Of a stretch of 64,000 nucleotides of DNA, positions 40,169 through 49,105 are shown one piece after another. Position 1 is the first letter of the stretch. Each line of letters opens with the position of its first letter. This DNA comes from Pseudomonas jinjuensis. Its GTDB lineage: Bacteria; Pseudomonadota; Gammaproteobacteria; Pseudomonadales; Pseudomonadaceae. The notes beneath the pieces are model-generated. The model was not told the origin of the DNA, ran no database searches, and worked only from the letters and a program-made list of their open reading frames with translations. The stretch is taken from contig NZ_FNIJ01000011.1 in NCBI RefSeq assembly GCF_900103845.1, forward strand, positions 124,001 through 188,000, given 5' to 3'. The position numbers and the translations under genes are program-made.

Positions 40169-42001
40169 TCAGAAGTTCACACCAACGCTGAGCGAGACGA
40201 AGTCCCGGTCGGTGTTGGTGTTGAAGTCGCCCCCAAAGAAATCGGTGTAACTGAGGCTGGCGGTGTAGATGTTCAGGTAATCGGCATCCACGCCGACGCT
40301 GACTGCCTTGGCGCCTTCCTCGAAGTTCGGTCCACGTCCCTCCACGTCATGCGACCAGGCCAGGTTCGGCGCCAGGTTGATGCCGGCGAACACGTTCGGG
40401 TAATCCAGCCGGGCGCGGGCGCGATAGCCCCAGGAATTGGTGGTGTAGAAGCCGTGGCTGTTGCACTCGACGACTACCGGGCTGGTTGCCGGATCGGCAC
40501 AGGCGACGCCCGGAGTCACGCCGGCGCCGAAGGTCGGGCTGCGACCGAAGCGCACGTCGGTGCCGTCGCTGTCGCCCAGTCCGTTGATGCGGTTGTAGCC
40601 GACCTCGCCGACCAGGGTCAGGCGGCTGGCGCCCCAGACCTGATCGAAGAACTGGGTGGCGGTCATCTGCGCCTGCAGTACCGGGAAGCGCTTGTAGCCG
40701 GGAATTTCCGCGCCCAGCACGTTCTGTGCGAATCCGCTGGTGTACAGCGGCGAAGTCGGCACGCCGAGCGCCGCACTGGTCAGGTCCGGCGTGCTCAGCT
40801 GCAGCGGCTGGTTCGGCCGGAAGCTCAGTTCGCCGCCCAGCGCGGTGCCGCTGACGTTGGTCTGGAAGCTCAGGCCGTAGAGGCGGATATCCTCGGGGAA
40901 GTCGACGAAATAGCGGGTGTTGCGGATCGCATTGACCTGCGCGACCTGCCGCGCCAGCGGCGTGGCGCCAGCCAGAGACGTGGTGGAGTGAATCTGGCTG
41001 AGGAACGGGTTGCGGCTGTGGTAGTTCATCGCATAGGCGCCGAACTCGGTGTCGTTCAGCTCCGGCACGAACCAGCGCAGGGCGATGCCGTACTGGCCGC
41101 CGTCGCGCGCATCGTCGTCCTTCAGGCGTGGGATGTAGGCGTTGTCCGTGCCCGCGGCGATGGCAGCCAGGCCACCGGTGTTTTGTGCCACACCGGGCGC
41201 CAGGTCGAGGCCGGCGGTCACCAGGCGGTCGTTGCAGCCCGGCGGGACGCCGTCGTTGCCGAAGAAAGTGCCGCAGTTGTCGATTACCGACTTCTCCCAC
41301 TCGATCTGGTAGAAGCCCTCGGCGGTGAGGTTCTCGCTCAGGCCCTGGGACAGGTAGAACATGTTTACCGGCACCAGGCCTTCCTTGATCTCCGAACCCG
41401 GACGGCGCAGGGCGGCCACGTCGATCGGGTTGATCACGTTGATGCCGTTCTGGATGAAGGTGCTCTCGCCCCAGCTGACTACCTGCTTGCCCAGGCGCAC
41501 GTTGCCCGGCAACTCGCCAAGGTTGTAGTTGTAGTAGACGAAGGCATCGAGGAACTCGGCGCCGGAGGACTTGGCCAGGTCGTCGCGACCGCTGTCGTCG
41601 ATGTCGTAGAAGTGCTGGCTGCCGTCCTTCTGTTCGAAGTCGTACCAGTACTTGCCACGAATGAAGGCGCCACCGTCGCCGTATTTCAGCTCCAGGTCGT
41701 GCAGGCCCTTGAAGATGGTCGAGAAGTTCTCGCCGCTCTTGAAGTTCAGCCGGCCATCGTCGAGGGTACGGCTCGCGGCCCTGCCGGTCTTGCCCAGCGA
41801 GTTGGCGTTGGAAATGAAATCAGGGTCGGCGCCGGTGGTCGACCAGCTCGCGCCGATCGACAGCGATGAGTCGAACTTGCCCTCGATCTCCCCGATATTG
41901 AAATCAATGGCGCTGGCCTGCGCAGTCCACGCCAGTGCCACCGCTGTGGCCAGGGCGTGGGGGCGGAATGCTCGGCGCATTTTTATTGTTGTTGGCAGCA
42001 T
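40169..42001 (-). CDS. DUF1302 family outer-membrane beta-barrel protein
   Basis: A 610-residue outer-membrane protein. The signal peptide (RPHALATAVALAWTAQASA) is followed by IDFNIGEIEGKFDSSLSIGA, the DUF1302 start, then many aromatic amphipathic strands (FVYYNYNLGELPGNVRLGKQ, VVSWGESTFIQNGINVINPI) and a C-terminal TDRDFVSLSVGVNF ending in Phe. The start at 42001 has GGAG 8 nt upstream. It is first in a two-gene operon with DUF1329 and is divergent from a MalT-type regulator that likely controls it. Confidence 0.9.
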   Translation of the reverse strand: MLPTTIKMRRAFRPHALATAVALAWTAQASAIDFNIGEIEGKFDSSLSIGASWSTTGADPDFISNANSLGKTGRAASRTLDDGRLNFKSGENFSTIFKGLHDLELKYGDGGAFIRGKYWYDFEQKDGSQHFYDIDDSGRDDLAKSSGAEFLDAFVYYNYNLGELPGNVRLGKQVVSWGESTFIQNGINVINPIDVAALRRPGSEIKEGLVPVNMFYLSQGLSENLTAEGFYQIEWEKSVIDNCGTFFGNDGVPPGCNDRLVTAGLDLAPGVAQNTGGLAAIAAGTDNAYIPRLKDDDARDGGQYGIALRWFVPELNDTEFGAYAMNYHSRNPFLSQIHSTTSLAGATPLARQVAQVNAIRNTRYFVDFPEDIRLYGLSFQTNVSGTALGGELSFRPNQPLQLSTPDLTSAALGVPTSPLYTSGFAQNVLGAEIPGYKRFPVLQAQMTATQFFDQVWGASRLTLVGEVGYNRINGLGDSDGTDVRFGRSPTFGAGVTPGVACADPATSPVVVECNSHGFYTTNSWGYRARARLDYPNVFAGINLAPNLAWSHDVEGRGPNFEEGAKAVSVGVDADYLNIYTASLSYTDFFGGDFNTNTDRDFVSLSVGVNF

Positions 42002-42289
42002 GCGTACTCCAGAGGATGAAACGGTTGGAGACTTCATGCTATGCACAGCGCCGGCTGGCCTGAATTGCCTGTTCTGGCAATTTCACGGCATTACCCGAAG
42101 GGTTTAGGTCGGCGCGTCGGCAGCGAATTTCCGCTGCTACTGATCGGTGAAGCGGGATAGCTGTATCCGAAGGTAACAAGCGCTGGCGGAACACCCGCTC
42201 CCGGTCCAATTACCTCCTATGGCTGATTGAGCGCCGGCCTGGGCGGGGCGAGCATCGCAGGCGTGAATAATTGCATGCGGTAAGTGCCC

Positions 42290-44851
42290 ATGGCTCCGTT
42301 CAGTCACCTTCAGGACATCCCAGTCGATTGGTCCGCCAAGACTGGTAAGGATCGGTACGACACACTGCCTCCGGCCGCCGGGCAAGCCAGACTGCCCAGT
42401 GCATTCCTTTCCCGCACACGCCTGCTGGACAGGTTGCTGGGCGTACCGAAGCGCCTGCACCTGCTCTGCGCACCGGGCGGTTACGGCAAGACGGCGTTAC
42501 TCAGCGACTGCATGGGCCGGCAATCGCCCGGCAGGCGCCGCTGCTGGCTGAGCCTGAACGGCCAACCCACGTCACTGGCCCGTTTCTGCGAACGCCTTGC
42601 CGGAAAGCTCCGCATGCAACTGCCCGGCTGCGGCACCACGCATGGCCTCGCCGTGGCCACGCTGGATGCGCTGGAAGCCAGCCGGGAAACCATCTGCCTG
42701 GTGCTCGACGACTACCCGGAGGAGGCCGATGTCGAGCTCGACGCCTGGATCGATCATCTGCTGACCCGCTCGCCCGCGCGTGTACAGCTCTGGGTCAGCT
42801 GCCGGCGGCGTCCCGCCTGGAGGCTGTCGAGCCTGCAGCTGGAGGGAGAGCTGCTGGAGCTGGGCGCGGATGACCTGGCATTTACCCACGACGAATTCGA
42901 CGGACTGGCCAACCTGCTCGGTGCGGCGACCACGGAAGCATTCCGCGATGGAATATGGCAGCGCACCCTTGGCTGGTGCGCGGGCAGCCGGTTGCTGCTG
43001 GACGATCAGGGTGGCGGGCGCCCCGGAGCCCTGAGCCTGCGCGACTATCTCGGCAGCGAACTGCTGTCGCGCCTGGGCGAGGATGAACGCACGATCCTGA
43101 TTCGCCTGGCGCATCTGCCTCGGGTGTCTGCCGAGCTGTGCGCGCAACTCTGGCCGGAACTGGATGGTGGGAACGTGTTCCGCGATCGCCTGCTGCCACA
43201 GGCGCTACTGCGGCCCATGGACAACCAGGGAACCTGGTGGCGCCTGCTGCCGGCAGTGGCAGCCGCCCTGCAGCCGGAGCTGAATGCCGCTGAGCTGGGC
43301 CGCCTGCGCGTGCACAGTTGCCGCTTCCTGTGGGACGCCGGGTTCGCCGACGAGGCCGTGGAAATGGCGCTCTGCGCCGACCAGGCGGACACCGCCGCCA
43401 ACTACATGGATCGCATGCACCCGGACTGGCTGTTCACCGACCAGCATCTGGCCACCTGGCTCGATTGGCGTACGCGGCTGCCGATCAGCCTGCTGGAAGG
43501 CACACCATTCCTGATCTACCTGAATGCCCAGGCGCTGCTGAGCAGTTGGCGGCTGGACGAGGCGCGGCAGTGCATCGCGCGGATCGGCAACCTCCTGCCG
43601 CAACCCACCGCCACGCGCAACCGGCGAACCCTGGCCAACTGGCAGGCGCTGTACGGCACCCTGCAGGGGCTGGAAGGCAACGCTGAAGGGGCCCGAGAAC
43701 ATTGCCACTCGGCGCTGGAACACCTGGACGTACGCGACTGGCAATCGGCGTACCTGTGCTATTCGACCCTGGCCCGGGTAGCGATGGCCGCCGGTGAAGG
43801 CGACAAGGCGCACAACCTCCTGCATACCGCCCTCGAACTGGCGCGGCGTCAGGGTTGCCTGGCCAGCGAGGTGCTGATCGACACCGACCGCATCCGCCTG
43901 ATGATCCTCAACGGCGAGCTGGACGAGGCGCACGCTCTGCTGGACGAATGTTTCCAACTGGTCGCGGAGGAGGGAGGCGAACACAGCCTGTTGCTTGGCC
44001 GCCTGCATCTGCTCCGTGGCGAGCTGGCACTCCTCGGCGGTGACCTGGATGCCAGCGAGATCGCCCTGCGCCGGGGCGAGGATCATGCGCGCGAATGCGC
44101 CGACCCATTCATCCTGCATGCGCGGATCGGCCTGTCCGAAGTGGCGGCGTGTCGCGGCGATTACCAGCAGGCGGGCCAGCATCTGCGCGAGATCGAGCGC
44201 CGCATGCAGTGCGCACGGGTCCATGCCGACTGCTACGCAAGCACCATCGCCCAGCAGAACCTGCGCGTGCTGGCCCGCCAGGAAGCATGGGAGCAGATGC
44301 TGCCTCAACTGCGCACGCTGGAGCAGCAGGCGCGGGCGGAGCTACCGCCGCTGCATGCGCCATCCCTGCCGCAACGCATCCAATTGCTTCAGGCGCTGGC
44401 CCTGCGCGGTACTGGCGATCTGAGCGAGGCGGAAAAGGAACTGCGTGCCTTATCGCAGAGCTGCGAGCGCCTGCGTTTCGCCGGTCTTCTCGCGGAGGCC
44501 GGGGTCGCACTGCGCCAAGTCGAGCAGGAACTGGGCTGGAGTTGCCCGGAGCCCCGGGAAATCCGGCAGCCGGTGCCTTTCAGCCTGCTGGCGAAGTGGG
44601 CGACGCCTCCTGTCGCAAGCCCGGGCAGCGTGACGCGCCTGCATCCCGGCAAGCAGGACGTGCTGACCACTCGCGAATTCTCCGTGCTGGAGCTGCTGGC
44701 CGAGGGTCTGTCCAACATGGAGATCAGCGAACGGCTGTACATCTCGCTGAACACGGTCAAGGCGCACACCATCCGCATCAACCACAAGTTGGGCGTGAAG
44801 CGGCGTACCCAGGCAGTGATGCGGGCCCGGGTGCTAGGCATGCTGGCCTAG
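42290..44851 (+). CDS. Large LuxR-family MalT-like ATP-dependent regulator (first of three)
   Basis: An 853-residue STAND-type regulator. The N-terminal NTPase has a Walker A GGYGKTALL and a Walker B-like ICLVLDDYPEEAD. The middle is TPR-like helical repeats, and the C-terminus is a LuxR HTH (LTTREFSVLELLAEGLSNME, ISERLYISLNTVKAHTIRIN). MalT-like proteins bind an inducer and ATP, oligomerise and activate transcription. It is divergent from the DUF1302 operon (289 bp apart), which is its likely target. ATG 42290 or GTG 42284 may start it. Its stop overlaps the stop of the convergent second regulator. Confidence 0.87.
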   Translation: MAPFSHLQDIPVDWSAKTGKDRYDTLPPAAGQARLPSAFLSRTRLLDRLLGVPKRLHLLCAPGGYGKTALLSDCMGRQSPGRRRCWLSLNGQPTSLARFCERLAGKLRMQLPGCGTTHGLAVATLDALEASRETICLVLDDYPEEADVELDAWIDHLLTRSPARVQLWVSCRRRPAWRLSSLQLEGELLELGADDLAFTHDEFDGLANLLGAATTEAFRDGIWQRTLGWCAGSRLLLDDQGGGRPGALSLRDYLGSELLSRLGEDERTILIRLAHLPRVSAELCAQLWPELDGGNVFRDRLLPQALLRPMDNQGTWWRLLPAVAAALQPELNAAELGRLRVHSCRFLWDAGFADEAVEMALCADQADTAANYMDRMHPDWLFTDQHLATWLDWRTRLPISLLEGTPFLIYLNAQALLSSWRLDEARQCIARIGNLLPQPTATRNRRTLANWQALYGTLQGLEGNAEGAREHCHSALEHLDVRDWQSAYLCYSTLARVAMAAGEGDKAHNLLHTALELARRQGCLASEVLIDTDRIRLMILNGELDEAHALLDECFQLVAEEGGEHSLLLGRLHLLRGELALLGGDLDASEIALRRGEDHARECADPFILHARIGLSEVAACRGDYQQAGQHLREIERRMQCARVHADCYASTIAQQNLRVLARQEAWEQMLPQLRTLEQQARAELPPLHAPSLPQRIQLLQALALRGTGDLSEAEKELRALSQSCERLRFAGLLAEAGVALRQVEQELGWSCPEPREIRQPVPFSLLAKWATPPVASPGSVTRLHPGKQDVLTTREFSVLELLAEGLSNMEISERLYISLNTVKAHTIRINHKLGVKRRTQAVMRARVLGMLA

Positions 44852-47604
44852 TCGATCAGGCCGCGCGTCCGGGCGATGGCGATGGCCGCCGTGCGACCTT
44901 CCGCGCCGAGCTTGTGATTGATGTTGCGCAGGTGGCTTTTCACCGTGTGCAGCGACAGGTTCATCTTCGCCGCGATGGCCAGGTTGCGGTTGCCGGCGGC
45001 CGACAGGCGCAGCACTTCGAGTTCGCGGTTGCTCAGCAGCGCGTCCGCATCGCTGCTGCCGGTGCCTTTCGCCACGCCCGCGCGGCCAAGAAGATCAGCG
45101 AGGAACGCCGGCGCGATGCCAAGGCTGCTGCAGCCCGGCTGGAAGGACACCGCCCAGTCGGCAAGCAGCTTCGCCAGGCGCGACCCTTCGTCGAGGAATG
45201 TGCGCAGGAAGCCCTCGCGGCTCGCCAGTTGCAGCGCCGGGGTGAGCGCGGCAAGCGCCTCATCCCGCTGCCCATTGCCGGCCAGCGCCATGGCATGCAG
45301 GAGACGCAGCTTGAGGGCACGGCGATGGTGCTGGAAGCGCAGGGCATCCTCGATGGCCTCCTGCAGGGCCTTCACGGCCTGCACATGTTCGCCACGGGCG
45401 ATGAGCAGGCGCTGCCGGGCGATGAAAGGAGTGTCCACATCGCAGCCATACAGCAGTACCCCGGAGCGTTCCCAGTCGCTGTTGAGTTCGGCGGAATGCA
45501 GGGCCTGGCTGGCGACGTCCAGGCGGTTCTCCAGAGTGGTGATGCGCGCACGTTCGAGCCACGCCGCGCAGAGCAGACGAGAGGAATCGGTCTGCCGGCC
45601 GAGCTGTTCGAGACAGGCGAGATGATGCAGCCAGAGCGTGCGGTCGCCACGCAGATGAGCCATCCGCGCCTGCAGCACGCGACTGATGATCGATGCGTCA
45701 GGGCCGCCGCCATCCATCGCCGCCAGCGGGACGTCCTCCAGCGCATGGCGAGCCTCGTCGAGCCGATCGGCTTCGTAGAGGGTCAGGGCATTGAATATGT
45801 CTAGCGGCACCCGGCCTGCCGGCCACCTGTCCTCCGAGCCCTGGCGGCGCCGTTCGGCGACGGCCTGCATGCGCGTACGCGCCTCGCTCAGGCGGCCCTG
45901 GACCAGTTCGATGATGCCGTGCTGGCACTCGGCGACTGCGTCGACGATGAGTGCGCGCGGCTGTACGCTGGCCTGGGTCATGCGTGCCAGCACCTGTCGC
46001 GCCTCATCGTAGCGCGCCGTGGCGATTAGGCAGTAGGCGAGGACGTTGCCCACCAGGCCTAGCTGGAAGGTTTCCTCTGGCGGCAGGCGCTCGAACTGCG
46101 TCTGGGCGGCACCGCAGGCGGCCTCCAGCCGATCGGTCAGGCCCAGCAGGAGACAGCGGATGGTTTCCGTCTCCCGGCTGGACGAGTTGCGCTCGACGAC
46201 CTGCATGGCCTGCGCATAGCGGCGGGCCAGCAGCAGGGTCCAGGCGTGCACCAGCACCAGGCGCGGATAGCGGTCGATGACCGGCGCGGCGATCGGGTCG
46301 ATGCAACGCAGCAGCGCGCGCAGGCTGCCGATGTCGATCAACTGGTCCAGGTGCGCGTCGAGCTGGCGGGCGACTTCTTCCTCATCGCCGGCCAGTCGCA
46401 GATGTTCGATGGCCTGCAAGGGCAGGTCGGCGGCGAAATGCCAGCTAGCGGCGGCGCGGTGCAGGGCCGGCGCCTGTCCGGGCAATTGCCGCTCCAGCGC
46501 GCTGCGCAGGAAGCTGGCGAACAGCGGGTGATAGCGGAACCAGCGGTTCTCGCTGTCCAGCGGGAAGAGGAACAGGTTCGCGCGCAGCAGCTGCCCGATC
46601 ATCGACTGGCTGTCGCTGCGGCCGGTCAGTGCGTCGCACAGCGGCGCGCAGAAGCGGTTGAGGATGCAGGTCTGCAGCAGGAACTGGCGGCATTCGTCGC
46701 TCTGCCGGGAGAGGACGTCTTCGGTGAGGTATTCGGCCAGCTCCAGGTGGGTACCGGAGAAGGCCGCGACGAACTCGCTCTGCTCGCGGCGCCCCTGAAG
46801 CGACAGGGTGGCTAGGTGCAGGGCGGTGATCCAGCCTTCGGTGCGGTTCTGCAGCGTCTCGATTTCGCTGTCGGGAAGCGACAGGTTGTGCTTGTCGTGA
46901 ACGAATGCATGGGTTTCTTCCATGCTGAAACGCAAGGCGTCAGCGTTGATTTCCAGCAGCCGGCCATGCGCCCTGAGCCGGCCCAGCCCCAGGTCCGGCG
47001 TATTGCGCGTGGCGATGGCCAGGAGCCCGCACGGGGGCAGGGCGTCCAGCAATTGGCGGACGAAATCCAGCACCTCGGCGCTGTTCAGCACCTCGAATTC
47101 GTCGAGGAGGATGACGAAGGGCTGCTGGCGCTCGGCGATCTCGTCGAGCAGGGCCGCCGGCCGGGTCGCGCCAGTCGCGCGTTCGACGCGAACCCCGCGC
47201 GCCAGGTCGAGTTCGCGCAGACCGGCATCCAGGTGTGCGGCTAGGCGCTGTGGGTCATTGTCCGCCGCATCTAGGTTGATCCACAGAGCCGGCCTGCCAT
47301 TGGCCGCCCAGAGTTCGCGCAACTGCGAGAGCAGGGTGCTCTTGCCGAAGCCAGCGGCGGCGCGGATCAGGACCAGCCCGGCGCCAGCCACCTCGCCCAG
47401 CCGGGCGAGGATTCGCTTGCGCTGGAGATGGAAGGGGGAGGCGAGCGGTGGGCGAAACTTGCCCGCGTTGATCCGTACCGCCTGCTCATTCGCCGGCAAT
47501 CCCGGAACCGGGATCAGGTGCCTGGGCAGTGGTTGCAGGCCGCCTTTCTGGTCGGCTCCGGGTACCAGGGCCAGGCGTGCCAGCAGGTCGGGACGGTCAG
47601 GCAT
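44848..47604 (-). CDS. Large LuxR-family MalT-like regulator (second of three)
   Basis: A 918-residue MalT/AcoK-like protein: LVLIRAAAGFGKSTLLSQLR is the Walker A region, QPFVILLDEFEVLNS the Walker B, then helical repeats and a C-terminal HTH (LSNRELEVLRLSAAGNRNLA, IAAKMNLSLHTVKSHLRNIN). ATG 47604 is preceded by GGAGAG 7 nt upstream and is preferred over a TTG 11 codons before. It points away from the racemase gene, 148 bp apart, which it may activate. The two convergent regulator genes overlap by 4 bp at CTAG. Confidence 0.87.
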   Translation of the reverse strand: MPDRPDLLARLALVPGADQKGGLQPLPRHLIPVPGLPANEQAVRINAGKFRPPLASPFHLQRKRILARLGEVAGAGLVLIRAAAGFGKSTLLSQLRELWAANGRPALWINLDAADNDPQRLAAHLDAGLRELDLARGVRVERATGATRPAALLDEIAERQQPFVILLDEFEVLNSAEVLDFVRQLLDALPPCGLLAIATRNTPDLGLGRLRAHGRLLEINADALRFSMEETHAFVHDKHNLSLPDSEIETLQNRTEGWITALHLATLSLQGRREQSEFVAAFSGTHLELAEYLTEDVLSRQSDECRQFLLQTCILNRFCAPLCDALTGRSDSQSMIGQLLRANLFLFPLDSENRWFRYHPLFASFLRSALERQLPGQAPALHRAAASWHFAADLPLQAIEHLRLAGDEEEVARQLDAHLDQLIDIGSLRALLRCIDPIAAPVIDRYPRLVLVHAWTLLLARRYAQAMQVVERNSSSRETETIRCLLLGLTDRLEAACGAAQTQFERLPPEETFQLGLVGNVLAYCLIATARYDEARQVLARMTQASVQPRALIVDAVAECQHGIIELVQGRLSEARTRMQAVAERRRQGSEDRWPAGRVPLDIFNALTLYEADRLDEARHALEDVPLAAMDGGGPDASIISRVLQARMAHLRGDRTLWLHHLACLEQLGRQTDSSRLLCAAWLERARITTLENRLDVASQALHSAELNSDWERSGVLLYGCDVDTPFIARQRLLIARGEHVQAVKALQEAIEDALRFQHHRRALKLRLLHAMALAGNGQRDEALAALTPALQLASREGFLRTFLDEGSRLAKLLADWAVSFQPGCSSLGIAPAFLADLLGRAGVAKGTGSSDADALLSNRELEVLRLSAAGNRNLAIAAKMNLSLHTVKSHLRNINHKLGAEGRTAAIAIARTRGLID

Positions 47605-47752
47605 CGATCTCTCCAGCAGATGGATAGGGTCTTCCAAGGGTACTCAGCCATTCGAGTGATTGCCATGTCCGGCGGCCCGGATAGCCTTGGGCGCAGGACC
47701 GCCGGGGCGCTCGGCCCCGCAGGTATTTTTCAATCACGCAGAGAGAATGAAC

Positions 47753-48880
47753 ATGGCCGGACCCCTGGCAGGTGTGAAAGTAGTGGAAATGAATGCGATA
47801 GGGCCGGCGCCCTTCGCCACCATGCTGCTTGCGGACATGGGCGCGGAAGTGATCCGCGTCGACCGCCTAGTGTCCGGCTTCCTCAATGGCGACGACAGCG
47901 TGATCAGTCGTGGCCGCCGCAGTATTGGCATCGACCCGCGCAAACCGGGGGCGGTGGATGTGCTGCTGCGTCTGATCGACGAGGCCGACGTGCTGATCGA
48001 GGGCTTCCGCCCCGGGGTGATGGAGCGGCTGGGCGTGGGCCCGGTGGTTTGCCTGCAACGCAATCCGAAACTGGTCTACGGACGCATGACCGGCTGGGGC
48101 CAGAACGGCCCGCTGGCGCCGGTCGCCGGGCATGACCTCAACTACATCGCCATCACCGGTGCCCTGCATGCCATGGGACATGCCGACCGTGCGCCGACGC
48201 CGCCGCTGCACCTGGTCGGCGATATGGGCGGCGGAGCGATGATGCTGGCCTTCGGCGTGGTTAGCGCACTGTTCGAGGCGCAGCGCTCGGGCAAGGGGCA
48301 GGTAGTGGATGCGGCCATCTGCGACGGTGCGGCGCTGCTCGGCACCATGTACTACGAGCTCCGGCAGAAAGGCGAATGGCGAGGCCGCGGGGAGAACATC
48401 TTCGACGGCGGCGCGCCGTTCTACGGCTGCTATGCCTGCGCGGACGGCGGCTATATTTCGTTGGGAGCCATCGAGCCGCAGTTCTACCAGCTGTTCCTCG
48501 AACTCTGCGGCATCGACGATCCGGCCTTCCTGCACCAGTGGGAGCGCAAGGAGTGGCCGCAGCTGCGTGCCAAACTGGAAGCCATGTTCCTCACCCGCAC
48601 CCGCGACGAATGGTGCGAGCTGCTGGAAGGCACCGACGTGTGCTTCGCCCCGGTGCTGGACCTGAGCGAGGCGCCGAACTATCCGCACAACCAGGCACGT
48701 GGCGTATTCGTCGAAAGCGACGGCATCGTGCATCCGGCGCCCGCACCGCGCCTGAGCCGCACGCCGGGCGTGGTCGGCAAGGTGGTGAAGAATGGCGAGC
48801 ACACGCTGGAAATCCTCGAACAGCTCGGGCTCGACCAGGAGGCAATCGAGGTGTTGCGTGGGGTGGGGGCGATTGGCTGA
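47753..48880 (+). CDS. Alpha-methylacyl-CoA racemase (CaiB/BaiF CoA-transferase family)
   Basis: A 375-residue enzyme of the class III CoA-transferase fold, racemase branch. Visible marks: GVKVVEMNAIGPAPFATMLL, GHDLNYIAITGALHAMG (catalytic His region), LHLVGDMGGGAMM (catalytic Asp) and FDGGAPFYGCYACADGGYIS, GAIEPQFY, the hallmark of AMACR. It interconverts R and S 2-methylacyl-CoA epimers so that branched acyl chains can enter beta-oxidation. It suggests a methyl-branched, isoprenoid or sterol side-chain substrate for this region. GAGAG lies 6 nt before ATG 47753; ATG 47747 is an alternative. Confidence 0.88.
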   Translation: MAGPLAGVKVVEMNAIGPAPFATMLLADMGAEVIRVDRLVSGFLNGDDSVISRGRRSIGIDPRKPGAVDVLLRLIDEADVLIEGFRPGVMERLGVGPVVCLQRNPKLVYGRMTGWGQNGPLAPVAGHDLNYIAITGALHAMGHADRAPTPPLHLVGDMGGGAMMLAFGVVSALFEAQRSGKGQVVDAAICDGAALLGTMYYELRQKGEWRGRGENIFDGGAPFYGCYACADGGYISLGAIEPQFYQLFLELCGIDDPAFLHQWERKEWPQLRAKLEAMFLTRTRDEWCELLEGTDVCFAPVLDLSEAPNYPHNQARGVFVESDGIVHPAPAPRLSRTPGVVGKVVKNGEHTLEILEQLGLDQEAIEVLRGVGAIG

Positions 48881-48897
48881 GCCATTGGCCAAAACGT

Positions 48898-49031
48898 TTC
48901 CCCTTACCCCAACCCTCTCCCTCAGGGAGAGGGGGCCGGACGGAGTGTCGATTAGTGCGATGTTTCGCCTGACGCCGAATAGTCCCCTCTCCCTTGGAGC
49001 GGGGCGCGCAGCCAGGGCTGGAGTGAGGGGT
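48898..49031. repeat. CCCTCTCCCTC palindromic intergenic repeat
   Basis: CCAACCCTCTCCCTCAGGGA with GAGGGGGCC, and later the inverse TCCCCTCTCCCTTGGAGCGG with GGCTGGAGTGAGGGGTGA, form the familiar Pseudomonas intergenic repeat. A shorter related hairpin (CCTCTCTCCCAGAGAGAGAGG) occurs near 53830-53850. Confidence 0.65.
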
Positions 49032-49105
49032 GACCCACCGTTCAAGTGAAAACATCGTTCCCACCCCGCCAGCCAGTTCCCGCAATCCCGGAGTTCCCAG
49101 TTCAG